NCBI GenBank assembly: GCA_963761035.1
Contig: CAVXFH010000002.1
Location: forward strand, 496,001 to 560,000
DNA: 64,000 nucleotides
Direction of reading: 5' to 3'
Source: JARRQJ01 sp963761035
GTDB lineage: Bacteria > Pseudomonadota > Gammaproteobacteria > DRLM01
The position numbers and the translations under genes are program-made. Below are positions 21,355 through 29,194 of the stretch, piece after piece; the first letter of the stretch is position 1; each line of letters opens with the position of its first letter. The notes beneath the pieces are model-generated. The model saw only the letters and a program-made list of their open reading frames with translations. It had not been told where the DNA came from and did no database searches.

Positions 21355-21666
21355 TCATGTTGCGACTGCCTGTTCCGGCATGCGCAACTGCGCTTCATGC
21401 GGCTCGAGGAAGGCGTTGGCGGCGCGCAACTGGGCCAGGGCGCGCTCGTAGTCGTTGAAGTCGATCCGCGCGGTGAAGTCCTGTGCCCGATCGAGCATCC
21501 TGATGTATGGATCGGTGTTGCCCTGGCGCGTGAGCGCCCGCAGGGCCAGCAGGTAATCGTCCCGATAGACCGTGGGGATGATAATCCGCGCCCGGCCGCC
21601 GTGCACGAGTTCGGCGTTCAGCATGACGCGAGCGAAAGCTTCCTTTTTGTTGTTATGTCTATTCAT
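21355..21666 (-). pseudogene. C-terminal fragment of a Fic family protein
   Basis: 103 codons matching only the last part of Fic (AMP-transferase) proteins: ARVMLNAELVHGG, RIIIPTVYRDDYLLALRAL and MLDRAQDFTARIDF with ERALAQLRAANAF. The catalytic HPFxxGNGR motif and everything before it are missing, so it has no activity. It lies 110 bases from the transposase relic, in the same orientation, which may explain the truncation. Confidence 0.8.
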
Positions 21667-21732
21667 AAGTAGTCATAACTACCTTGTACTAATTCAATGT
21701 GCTTAACGATATGCTCTATGTTCATGCCGATT

Positions 21733-22593
21733 TCAACCCTCTTGAATGCCTCCCTTGAGGGCTTGCAAAAGCATGAGATAATTTTCAAACGCATCCCCGC
21801 CTACGGCATACCCCTTCATCATATCCCCGACTAACCGATATTGGCTTTGTTCTTTGGTTTCCCGATCGAGAATATCAAGTATTACCGATTTGGTGGCAGG
21901 CGATAGTATTTTTGCCATATCACGTCCCAGTAATCGCGCACTGGTTCGCTCATAATCAAAATCATCCTCGTCGAGCAGATCAGGGAATTCATTAGCCAAC
22001 CGATCCTGATTACCGGCGTCCAGATAAATATGTATCAAAAACACCAGATCGCCCGCGTCCTTGTTGCCATGAGGTGAGCGATCATTCCATGCGATGACCT
22101 TCATGACGGCCAATCCGGCCGGGGTGGCGAACGGGATATCGAGTGCCGGCTCAGACCGCAGCCTCACCATTTGCGCATCGCGGTAGGCGTCTTCGAACCC
22201 CATCACATTCATCCTAATGCTATGGTCAGGTGGCCAGCTTATTTCCATATTCGCATGCTCCAGCGGACCAAATGGGACGATGTCGATAGGGAGGCTATCG
22301 TTATATATGAGTCTGTGCGCCGATCGCGTCGGAGTGAAGTGGCCGGTGGCTGTGAGCCCATCTTTTAAGGCGCGGAATTCCGCCCAGTCGGCGACCTCCA
22401 CTCCAAGGTCGATATCAACGGTTGCTCGCCTGCTCTTTATGCCGTACCCGTAGCTCAGAATCATGTCTCTTGCCGTAGCCCCCACAACGAAGTAGCGAAT
22501 GCCCTTGACTGCGGTCACAGTCGCGACTGCTTCGAAGACCTCCACCATCGGATGGTCAATCTTCCCGGATAAGTCCAGCAAGTTGTTGCTCAT
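21733..22593 (-). CDS. AbiEii-type nucleotidyltransferase toxin (type IV toxin-antitoxin)
   Basis: 286 residues. The nucleotidyltransferase core is visible near the N-terminus: FVVGATARDMIL followed by the metal-binding Asp pair in TVDIDLGVEV, and a third acidic strand in LPIDIVPFG. AbiEii toxins transfer nucleotides to target RNA and stop growth; related systems block phage. Start at 22593 (MSNNLLDLSGK) is preferred over 22650 because homology begins there and it sits inside the end of the antitoxin gene, a 38-base overlap that couples translation. The gene looks intact. Confidence 0.85.
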   Translation of the reverse strand: MSNNLLDLSGKIDHPMVEVFEAVATVTAVKGIRYFVVGATARDMILSYGYGIKSRRATVDIDLGVEVADWAEFRALKDGLTATGHFTPTRSAHRLIYNDSLPIDIVPFGPLEHANMEISWPPDHSIRMNVMGFEDAYRDAQMVRLRSEPALDIPFATPAGLAVMKVIAWNDRSPHGNKDAGDLVFLIHIYLDAGNQDRLANEFPDLLDEDDFDYERTSARLLGRDMAKILSPATKSVILDILDRETKEQSQYRLVGDMMKGYAVGGDAFENYLMLLQALKGGIQEG

Positions 22594-23611
22594 AGATGAT
22601 CTTTGCGGTTTCAATATTCCGGGTATCGCCTGTTGCGAGCAGATCGGCATAGATCAGCAGCGGCGGCGCTAACTCACCATGAGTCCAGTTGTATTCGGTC
22701 TTCCAGAATGCTTCGAGGATCTCAACGTCACCCTCTGGATCTTTCTTCAGCTTGTTTGCGAGCAACAGCGCCCCGGTTTTTCCGCGGGTATAAATGGTTA
22801 CCCGCTCCGGTTTCAGATATTGCGTCAATCTCGCAGCCGCCACTTCCCCTCCCCAGTAGGTTTCCGGGTACTCACGGAGCGGTGCTTTTTTCCACCAGTT
22901 GTGATCGGCGGCCTGGTAACGCCCCATCACCAGTTTGGGTCGCAGTTGCTCCGGGTAAGTAGTAACCCAACGCTCAATCAGTTTTTCTTTGTTAGTCAGC
23001 CGCCGTCCCCGCTTGCCCATTTCCACGAGGAACCCTAACTCTTTCAGGTCGGCAATCACCCACCCTACCGTACCCAATGCAACGTCGGCGGCTTTTGCAA
23101 TATCACGATAGGGAGCGTTAATAAGGTCCGGATGGCAGAGCAGCGCAAAGAGCACTTTGAGGCCGGTTGGCTGGAAGGCGCGGGTGGGTAGCTTCCTGTG
23201 GGGTATTTCAACGGGTTTGTTTCCCTTGATGTAGATATACAGGGGTGGTTCATTGAGATAGGCATTACCCGCCACATCCAGGAATGCCATATCCATCGCC
23301 TTCAACCGCTCCGCCATCATCGGGTTCACGTAGTCAGTAATGATCATGCCCCTTTGCTGGAACCGCTGTATTTGATGGGCCGCCATGCCAAGGTTGGCCG
23401 GTGTTAGGTGGGCCTTGACCTCGACCACAAACCGCTGGTCGACACCTGGCGCGGTCAGGCGCACCTGCGCATCCGCACGGTAACCGGCATCATTGGTAAA
23501 CTCTTCAGCCTCAATGGCTATCTTCAGCCCCGTTGTGGCTTGGAACGTCTCAAGGGCATTATGGAGGAGTTCAGCCTCCCGATAGGCTCTTTTTCCAGGG
23601 GTAACATTCAT
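22556..23611 (-). CDS. AbiEi-family antitoxin / autoregulator (type IV toxin-antitoxin)
   Basis: 351 residues, longer than classic AbiEi. The N-terminal third resembles a nuclease-like fold seen in this group (FVVEVKAHLTPANLGMA, around 60-90), then a winged-helix part near 150-215 (GLKVLFALLCHPDLINAPYR and DVALGTVGWVIADLKELGF), then a C-terminal region with RVTIYTRGK. It would neutralise the downstream nucleotidyltransferase without contact and repress its own promoter. A palindrome with a perfect -35 box lies just upstream (23631-23675). Confidence 0.8.
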   Translation of the reverse strand: MNVTPGKRAYREAELLHNALETFQATTGLKIAIEAEEFTNDAGYRADAQVRLTAPGVDQRFVVEVKAHLTPANLGMAAHQIQRFQQRGMIITDYVNPMMAERLKAMDMAFLDVAGNAYLNEPPLYIYIKGNKPVEIPHRKLPTRAFQPTGLKVLFALLCHPDLINAPYRDIAKAADVALGTVGWVIADLKELGFLVEMGKRGRRLTNKEKLIERWVTTYPEQLRPKLVMGRYQAADHNWWKKAPLREYPETYWGGEVAAARLTQYLKPERVTIYTRGKTGALLLANKLKKDPEGDVEILEAFWKTEYNWTHGELAPPLLIYADLLATGDTRNIETAKIIYEQQLAGLIRED

Positions 23612-23630
23612 ATTTGTACATTATTAAATG

Positions 23631-23675
23631 ATGTTCATTTATAATGAACATATATAATAAGTGAACAAATGTCAA
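23631..23675 (-). promoter_or_regulatory. Promoter and palindromic operator of the AbiE pair
   Basis: On the minus strand a consensus -35 box TTGACA (23670-23675) is followed downstream by an A/T-rich -10 area. A perfect inverted repeat ATGTTCAT / ATGAACAT (23631-23638 and 23644-23651, 5-base spacer) overlaps the expected start of transcription, and a third half-site TGAACA lies at 23662-23667. This fits autorepression by the AbiEi-type protein. Confidence 0.6.
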
Positions 23676-23895
23676 CCTTAGGGGCTGATGCCAAAGTGGA
23701 TTAAAATGGCATCAGATCAATCAGCTGCCTTGCATATCGGAGTTAGCCAGTTTGAACAATGATGGAGTCAAAATCTGAAAATCTACATATTGTGTCTATA
23801 CGGCTTAATATTGCCTATAATGCCCAACATCTAGTGTTATTGGTGTTTGGCTGGCATGAATGATTGGCGCAATTTTGCTCGCGGGGTATCGTCCT

Positions 23896-24345
23896 ATGAG
23901 TGACATGAAACATGATTCAAAACGGATCATAGCCTATGTGAAGAGCCTTGAAGATCCCTATGCCTCTTTATCCATCTATGATCAGCCTGATGAACACGCC
24001 AATCAGGAGATGGTAGCCGAAGAGCAGGGGTCACCCCTTGCATCTCGCCCCGGTCGATTCGACAGTCTGTCCAAAACGGATTTCCGGTTACGTTGTCGCC
24101 AAATTCTCCGACAATATATTCCTCCCACTGAACGTGGGCATCTGAGGCCTCACCATCGTGATTTCATCACCCGTAACGAGTCGCGCTCCCCAGAACAACG
24201 GTATCTCATTTGGAAAGAGCTAAATCGGTATGACCTTTCTGCGGCCGGAAACTTCAAACCGCATTTCAATAGAGAGCAAGACAGCCTGACCAAGGAAAAG
24301 CTTCTTCAAATTGAAAAAACTGTTGAATCGGGCGAGCATCAGTAA
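23896..24345 (+). CDS. Unknown small protein, first gene of a two-gene unit with an ImmA/IrrE protease
   Basis: About 149 residues, hydrophilic, charged, no membrane helix and no motif I recognise; the C-terminal half is rich in Arg, Glu and Lys (REQDSLTKEKLLQIEKTVE). Its stop overlaps the next start as TAATG, so the two are translated together. An upstream in-frame ATG at 23860 is possible; neither start has a strong ribosome site. A TATAAT at 23816-23821 may be the -10 box. Position next to a metalloprotease suggests a substrate, adaptor or regulator of it, but that is inference. Confidence 0.6.
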   Translation: MSDMKHDSKRIIAYVKSLEDPYASLSIYDQPDEHANQEMVAEEQGSPLASRPGRFDSLSKTDFRLRCRQILRQYIPPTERGHLRPHHRDFITRNESRSPEQRYLIWKELNRYDLSAAGNFKPHFNREQDSLTKEKLLQIEKTVESGEHQ

Positions 24346-25310
24346 TGCCGACGTTAACGCCGGATCACCTAAAAATATATGCCACCAAGTGCAGCGATAT
24401 TAGCAATGAACTCGCTGATGGCGACGGATTTGTCTCCGCCCGAAAACTAGTGGCCCGATTTGATGCTGACTTGATTCTGCGCCCCCTTCTTGTCGAGGGA
24501 ATGTTAGCCTCAATTGAACCGACTGCCGTTAACCCCCAAAACGGCAAAATGCGTCAATGGGCCGTCTTTCTAGATAGTGAGACCTATAGCAACGTCACTG
24601 ATGGCGACGTACAGCACGAAGGAGCCCACGCTCCATTACCCCCTCGCATGCGCAATACCATCGCGCATGAGCTTGCGCATTCATTAGCCTTTCGCTCTGC
24701 GGAATTTGGTGTCGAATTCACCAGAAGGGATAAAAATTCAGGAAAAAGCCTGAGCGATATCGTCGAAATGATCGAAAGAGAGACAGAGAAACTTTCTCCG
24801 CTGCTATTGATACCGGAACAATTCCTGGACTCCGTTTTCCCTTACAACAAGAAAGCCATATCTATAGCGGAATTGCAGATGGCTTATCAGCGTATGGGCG
24901 TATCCCGTTACGTCCTAATCAATCGCTTCAACCTCTTAAGACTTTTTGACAAAAAGAACCTTTTGAATCGACCATGCCTAACCAGGCTTGCCATAGGCAT
25001 TGGCAAGTGGGTTACCGTGGGCGAAGCCCACCTTGAGAATTGGCCTCTTTATATAAACTTTGAAAGGAATATAGTCCCAGAATTATTGTTAACGCTCAGG
25101 AACGGTCAATTACCACCCATTAATAAAATATTTAGCGATCCAACCTTTTCCATATGCGGTGGTGAATCGCATGTAATTGAAAGTACCGTGCCGGCAGGAA
25201 CCCCACGAAATCCACGCTGCGAGAAATTAAAAATCAGATTTTCTATTGAACCAAGTTCTCGAAAGAAAGGCTCTACGTTCTTGTTTTTGGTTCAGGCTAT
25301 CGAAACCTAA
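24345..25310 (+). CDS. ImmA/IrrE family metallo-endopeptidase
   Basis: 321 residues. The zinc motif HELAH is at 108-112, and the third ligand region RETEKLSPLLLIPEQ follows about 50 residues later as in ImmA/IrrE proteins. Relatives cleave repressors (ImmA cuts ImmR in an integrative element; IrrE cuts DdrO after DNA damage). The C-terminal half (about 180-321) has no match I recognise and could be a sensing domain. No helix-turn-helix repressor is beside it; the only partner is the unknown protein overlapping upstream. Confidence 0.8.
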   Translation: MPTLTPDHLKIYATKCSDISNELADGDGFVSARKLVARFDADLILRPLLVEGMLASIEPTAVNPQNGKMRQWAVFLDSETYSNVTDGDVQHEGAHAPLPPRMRNTIAHELAHSLAFRSAEFGVEFTRRDKNSGKSLSDIVEMIERETEKLSPLLLIPEQFLDSVFPYNKKAISIAELQMAYQRMGVSRYVLINRFNLLRLFDKKNLLNRPCLTRLAIGIGKWVTVGEAHLENWPLYINFERNIVPELLLTLRNGQLPPINKIFSDPTFSICGGESHVIESTVPAGTPRNPRCEKLKIRFSIEPSSRKKGSTFLFLVQAIET

Positions 25311-25320
25311 ATCTACTCGT

Positions 25321-25895
25321 TATGCTAGCTGTCGTCTCAATTACATTGAGAAAACCCCAAGCCGGAAAAATTTCGCTCAGTACTTTGACGTCGAAGATAT
25401 CGCGCGTATGATGGCGGTCAATTGCGGAACACAGTTTACCGCTATACAGATCCGCGAAAGCCAGTGTTCTGGCCGTCGCCGACAGCTCGAACAGTGACTC
25501 CGCCTGCTCGCTCAGTTCCCGTTCCTCGGGCTAAAACACGGTATCGCGTAGCACCAGATTCGGCTCGATCTTGATCGTAGCCTCTGCGGTGCCGGCGATT
25601 AACTTGGAAACATGCTCTGCGTCCCTTGTCCGAATCTCCTGCACGGTCGCTCCGGGTACGATTCTTCGAATCGCGGCGGCGATCCGCTGCAATGCCTCAC
25701 CAATGTTTGCCAATGCCATGTCGCGCGGCTCCAAAGGCAAATACGTCAGATCATATCGACCGATAATCGCGGCATGTCGCGCACATAGAGTTTGATCGCC
25801 GTGCCGCCCTCCAATGCGAAGCACTCTTCCGCCGCTACATGGGGCATGACCCGGAGCATGAGTTGCGCCTGCCTGAAATACGGACTGTCTTTCAT
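25321..25895 (-). pseudogene. Decayed AbiEii-type nucleotidyltransferase toxin
   Basis: From ATG 25895 the frame reads a clear AbiEii start (FALEGGTAIKLYVRDMPRLS). A missing base near 25765-25770 (at VDIDLTYLP, the catalytic Asp pair) shifts to the frame reading DLTYLPLEPRDMALANIGEA and HVSKLIAGTAEATIKIEPNL, which then meets a TAG at 25531-25533. Beyond it the same frame continues with SEQAESLFELSATARTLAF and DLYSGKLCSAIDRHHTRDIF, the usual follow-on. It ends without a C-terminus near 25321. One frameshift, one nonsense codon and a truncation. Confidence 0.8.
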
Positions 25896-26500
25896 GCCGA
25901 ATTCACCGAGGCCTTCCACTGCAGATTGGTGCCAGGGACGGTGCTGTTGTATTTGGCGTCCAGCCGCCCATCCTTCACGATCATGCGTTTTCCTTTGCCG
26001 AAGTCCACCTTCGACAAGTCCAGTTTTTGACCTAGGCGTGGTTGCAGGCTTCCGCCAGAACCGTGAACAGCCGCTTCACCTTTACCGAACGGCACTGCTC
26101 CAGCAGCGATTGAATCAGACGCGGTCGCAAGGTGGTCAACCCCTCCATGTGCAGGGCGGCCTCTTCAAAGGATTCCTACGCCGGTAAGAGATACAGCACT
26201 TCCATGATGGCGCGCTCGGGCGCCGAAACGATTATGGCATAGGCGGCCAGTTCCTTTTGGGTGAGGCCTGCATTCGGATCGTCGGCGAAGACTTTTGTGG
26301 CGTCATAACGAAGCGCCACCCCCCCAAACATATTGCCGGAACCGGGCGGGCTGCCGAACAGTGATACGGTGCCACCCTTGCCCATCGCTAGAAAATGGGA
26401 ATAGCCCTGCAGCTGCAGCGCCGTTTTGGCTCCCGCATGGATGGGCAGCTTCATTTGTTCCTGGAGTGTTGATTTGCACCCCAAACTGACCCAGTTTGCT
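25892..26500 (-). pseudogene. Decayed AbiEi-type antitoxin
   Basis: Pieces of one AbiEi protein in order: LQEQMKLPIHAGAKTALQLQ, SAPERAIMEVLYLLPA, then a TAG at about 26176, then ESFEEAALHMEGLTTLRPRL and SVKVKRLFTVLAEACNHA in the same frame, a second TAG where a Trp codon is expected, and a one-base shift to LDLSKVDFGKGKRMIVKDGR. The last codons overlap the toxin relic's ATG as in active pairs. The N-terminal helix-turn-helix part is missing or unrecognisable. Confidence 0.8.
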
Positions 26501-26618
26501 TTGGAGTTTGCATACAATATAGAACCATCAATCAAAAAATGAGATGTTTTTCTACTTAGGATTAGCTCCAATTAGATGGATCAAATCAGAATGAAAAATG
26601 TGGGTCAATCTCATCTAC

Positions 26619-26647
26619 AAATCGACATACTGTCATGATGTCGATTT
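26619..26647. promoter_or_regulatory. 10-base perfect inverted repeat upstream of the decayed AbiEi gene
   Basis: AAATCGACAT (26619-26628) and ATGTCGATTT (26638-26647) with a 9-base spacer. It lies about 120-150 bases upstream of the recognisable AbiEi remnant on the minus strand, where an autoregulatory operator would be expected. Its sequence differs from the operator of the intact AbiE pair. Confidence 0.4.
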
Positions 26648-26788
26648 AGTGACATGAGTTCGAACGTCCCTCCGCGCATTAGCTATACGTACAGCAAATT
26701 ACTAGTGGTTAGACTTCACACAAGGTTGTGGGTCATTTCGTGGGTAAATCTTGGTTGTATCACTAACTAATTGATATATAATAATCGA

Positions 26789-26881
26789 TGGCGGAGAGGG
26801 TGGGATTCGAACCCACGTGGGGCGATAAAGCCCCCAACCGATTTCGAGTCGGTGCCGGTATGGCCACTTCGGTACCTCTCC
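26789..26881 (-). tRNA. tRNA-Ser (anticodon CGA)
   Basis: Read on the minus strand: acceptor stem GGAGAGG pairs with CCTCTCC, anticodon loop CTCGAAA gives CGA, a long variable arm (GGGGGC / GCCCC) marks a class II tRNA, and the T arm holds GGTTCGAATCC. The 3' CCA is encoded (26789-26791). Length 93. Its 3' end faces the accessory region at 10.9-26.6 kb, the usual side of integration for tRNA-targeting elements. Confidence 0.95.
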
Positions 26882-27001
26882 CGGGAGGGCGTATAGGATA
26901 AGCCTTGTCCCTATTGACGACAAGCTGTAAATCAAAACAGGCGCTTGGATTTATAGCGCTGCGCAGTCCAGAATAATTGAATGTTCGCCGAGTGGGTGTA
27001 G

Positions 27002-27721
27002 TCAGCCCCAATCATTACGTGACTTTTGTAAGGAAAGGATCATCTCCGCGGCCCAGTCCCCCACATTTCTCTGTATTTGCTTGGCGGCATCCTCCCGGGA
27101 CCAGCTTAAGCCGTGCAGCGCCGCCGCTTCCTTGACTTTGCCTGGAGTCAATTGCAGCTTTTGCCATGCGATTATCGCGGTCGAGCGATTAGCACGCAGA
27201 CAGGTAACCGTCGGCGGGCAGTCATTGCCGGTAATCAAAACAATGCGCCCGCCGATCGGGAGTGCGCTGCAAGCGTCCCTGATCACACGGTGCAACACAG
27301 CGCCTTCATCGATGCTCTGGTAGTTATCGAACACCATCAGAAAAGGGATCGCCAAACATTGATAGAGGTTATTAAAATATTCTGTTACGGCGGCGGAATC
27401 GCCGGCGAGGCATTCAGGCGTCGGTTGCGGCAGATTGGCCTTTTTGTATGGGTTGAGTTCACGCGCCGCAAAACCGAGGCAACGAAATAACCTGGTTAAC
27501 TCCTCGTCACCATGATCCACCTGATACCACAAACAGGGAATAAATCGGGTCTCCGCGTAACTGGCCACCAGCGTGGTTTTACCCGCGCCGGAATGGCCGC
27601 TGATCATGATCAATGGCGCTGTGCGCAGTTCGTCAAGCAAACAGAGTAAATCGGAACGTTGATGAGTGTGCGTTAAGCGCGGACGAGTAATCTTTGCTAA
27701 TGGGATATCACCCGGCGTCAT
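27002..27721 (-). CDS. MalT-like STAND ATPase domain protein lacking the C-terminal domains
   Basis: 239 residues corresponding to the N-terminal nucleotide-binding part of MalT/LuxR-type regulators: ITRPRLTHTHQRSDLL at the start, Walker A SGHSGAGKTT near 42-51, CLWYQVDHGDEE and a Walker B-like FLMVFDNYQ near 125. Normal relatives continue with a winged helix, TPR-like repeats and a LuxR DNA-binding domain, about 900 residues in all; this frame ends at 239 residues, about 120 bases before the tRNA gene. It may be a truncated regulator, or a stand-alone ATPase. No partner gene is adjacent. Confidence 0.65.
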   Translation of the reverse strand: MTPGDIPLAKITRPRLTHTHQRSDLLCLLDELRTAPLIMISGHSGAGKTTLVASYAETRFIPCLWYQVDHGDEELTRLFRCLGFAARELNPYKKANLPQPTPECLAGDSAAVTEYFNNLYQCLAIPFLMVFDNYQSIDEGAVLHRVIRDACSALPIGGRIVLITGNDCPPTVTCLRANRSTAIIAWQKLQLTPGKVKEAAALHGLSWSREDAAKQIQRNVGDWAAEMILSLQKSRNDWG

Positions 27722-28251
27722 AGCCAGCCTCGTTTATTATTATCAATCGGCTGTATAAATACACGTTGTCGCTATCCACGGAATTATCTAGCCGAACAGC
27801 CACAAAATGCCCCATATTTTCCATCTTTATTGATCAAGATCGGTATTAAAGGGGAAAAATGCGTTGTGGACCATCCTTGTTCCACAACGCACCTCCTCCC
27901 CCGACTCGCGTGGATCGGCACAACCACGTTGGAAGAGGCCTATCCATGGAAGTCGCGGTAATCAATACCACATTGAATGTCACAAATCGGTCACACGCAT
28001 TAATAAACTGCAAAATTGGGATAAACCAAGGAAGGACCCGTCGGGCCGTGCCCTGGGCGCCGCTACCATAGAGGAACTCAACACCGCCCGTGCATATCTA
28101 CCGAAGCCGCTTAGTCTCCAGTCGCATACGCGCAAGCTCCCTTGTCAAGCACGGCATACTGAGCTTCACAAATGAGAGACTACGATCTACTAGCAACCAC
28201 GGGCATACTCTCGTCAGAGGATTGCCCAAAGAAACTCACCTCTACCGCAGC
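27722..28251. other. Intergenic stretch between the MalT-like gene and tadA
   Basis: 530 bases. It holds a strong minus-strand terminator (27855-27891) 360 bases after tadA. The stretch 27892-28251 between tadA's stop and the terminator has only short frames without recognisable products on either strand; it could be a long 3' untranslated region or contain a small RNA. Confidence 0.5.
27855..27891 (-). terminator. Rho-independent terminator (minus strand)
   Basis: Perfect 11-base stem (TGCGTTGTGGA and TCCACAACGCA, 27860-27870 and 27881-27891) with a 10-base loop, followed on the minus strand by TTTTT. It ends a leftward transcript, most likely that of tadA. Confidence 0.8.
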
Positions 28252-28737
28252 TTATGTCCGCCCGCGCCTCTCCTCAAAAAATGCGGTCAATGCAGTCCCG
28301 CATACATCGGCCAATATGCCGCCTTGCACTATGACCCGGTGATTGACGTATGTAGCCTTAAATATATCCGTCGCACTTCCCGCCGCGCCGGTCTTGGGAT
28401 CAGCGGCTCCATATACCAGGCGGCCGACTCTGGCATGAATTAGGGCCCCGGCGCACATGACGCAGGGTTCGAGGGTGACATATAAGACGGTATCGAGGAG
28501 GCGATAATTTTGCAGGGCCAACGCGCCGGCGCGCAACGCCGTGATCTCCGCATGTGCGCTTGGGTCATTAGCCGAGATCGGCTGATTCCATCCTTCGCCA
28601 ATTATCCCGCCTGCTTTAACCAACACCGCGCCGACCGGCACTTCGCCTGCCGCTCGTGCGCGCTCGGCAAGGCGCAAGGCGTGACGCATCCACCGCTCAT
28701 CCGTTTCGCGTTGCAAATCCAACGGGTCAAGAGTCAT
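28252..28737 (-). CDS. tadA: tRNA-specific adenosine deaminase TadA
   Basis: 161 residues. Converts adenosine 34 to inosine in tRNA-Arg(ACG). The zinc-deaminase motifs are complete: HAE in SAHAEITALR, and LEPCVMCAGAL with the PCxxC ligands. Ends with the typical FFEERR tail. In many gammaproteobacteria tadA follows guaA directly; here the iron-uptake unit at 29.2-32.1 kb lies between them. Confidence 0.95.
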   Translation of the reverse strand: MTLDPLDLQRETDERWMRHALRLAERARAAGEVPVGAVLVKAGGIIGEGWNQPISANDPSAHAEITALRAGALALQNYRLLDTVLYVTLEPCVMCAGALIHARVGRLVYGAADPKTGAAGSATDIFKATYVNHRVIVQGGILADVCGTALTAFFEERRGRT

Positions 28738-29153
28738 GGCCGTTACTCATAAAACTCGAAGCCGATCATTCCGATTCGATTGTGAATAGCACGCAAAATC
28801 CAGTATTCGTGCAGGTCTGGTGATGGTCACAAAGTCTCAATACGATGAAAAATACCATTATCAATTGTTGTTTGGAACGACCGTCACACCGGAGTACGCC
28901 GTATAAAGAAACTTAAGCGTCGTCATTTTTCGCGAAACCCGACGGAAGTCCAAGTCCCCGATTCGCTGCGAATTGCGGCGACGATTAATGCATTCGGCGC
29001 CAACACCGGATCCGATCGCGCCACCCGGTGACATTGTCGCGGTTGCGTGGTAGCAGCGCGCCCTTGACCAGGCGCCACGCGATGCGATCCTCGCGTGAAG
29101 TGCTCAGTAGTAGGGGTGGCGGTTGAGGCGCCGACGGCCCGTTTGCATTTTTG
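28738..29153. other. Intergenic stretch before the iron-uptake unit
   Basis: 416 bases between the divergent tadA and iron genes. No gene or repeat was recognised; the right end carries the Fur-box-like sequence. The minus-strand frame across 28923-29243 has no family features. Confidence 0.5.
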
Positions 29154-29172
29154 AATAAGAACGATTATCATT
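29154..29172 (+). promoter_or_regulatory. Fur-box-like operator
   Basis: AATAAGAACGATTATCATT closely resembles the 19-base Fur consensus (AATGATAAT-N-ATTATCATT style; the right half GATTATCATT is nearly perfect). It lies 23 bases before the first gene of the FTR1-type iron uptake unit, where iron-dependent repression would act. Confidence 0.7.
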
Positions 29173-29194
29173 AGCATCTGAGTCAACGAGCGCC

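Noticed and set aside
26656..26678. GTTCGAA followed by a pyrimidine-rich stretch resembling the tRNA-Ser 3' end
   Set aside because: Only short blocks match and the orientation is opposite to the tRNA; not enough for an attachment site.
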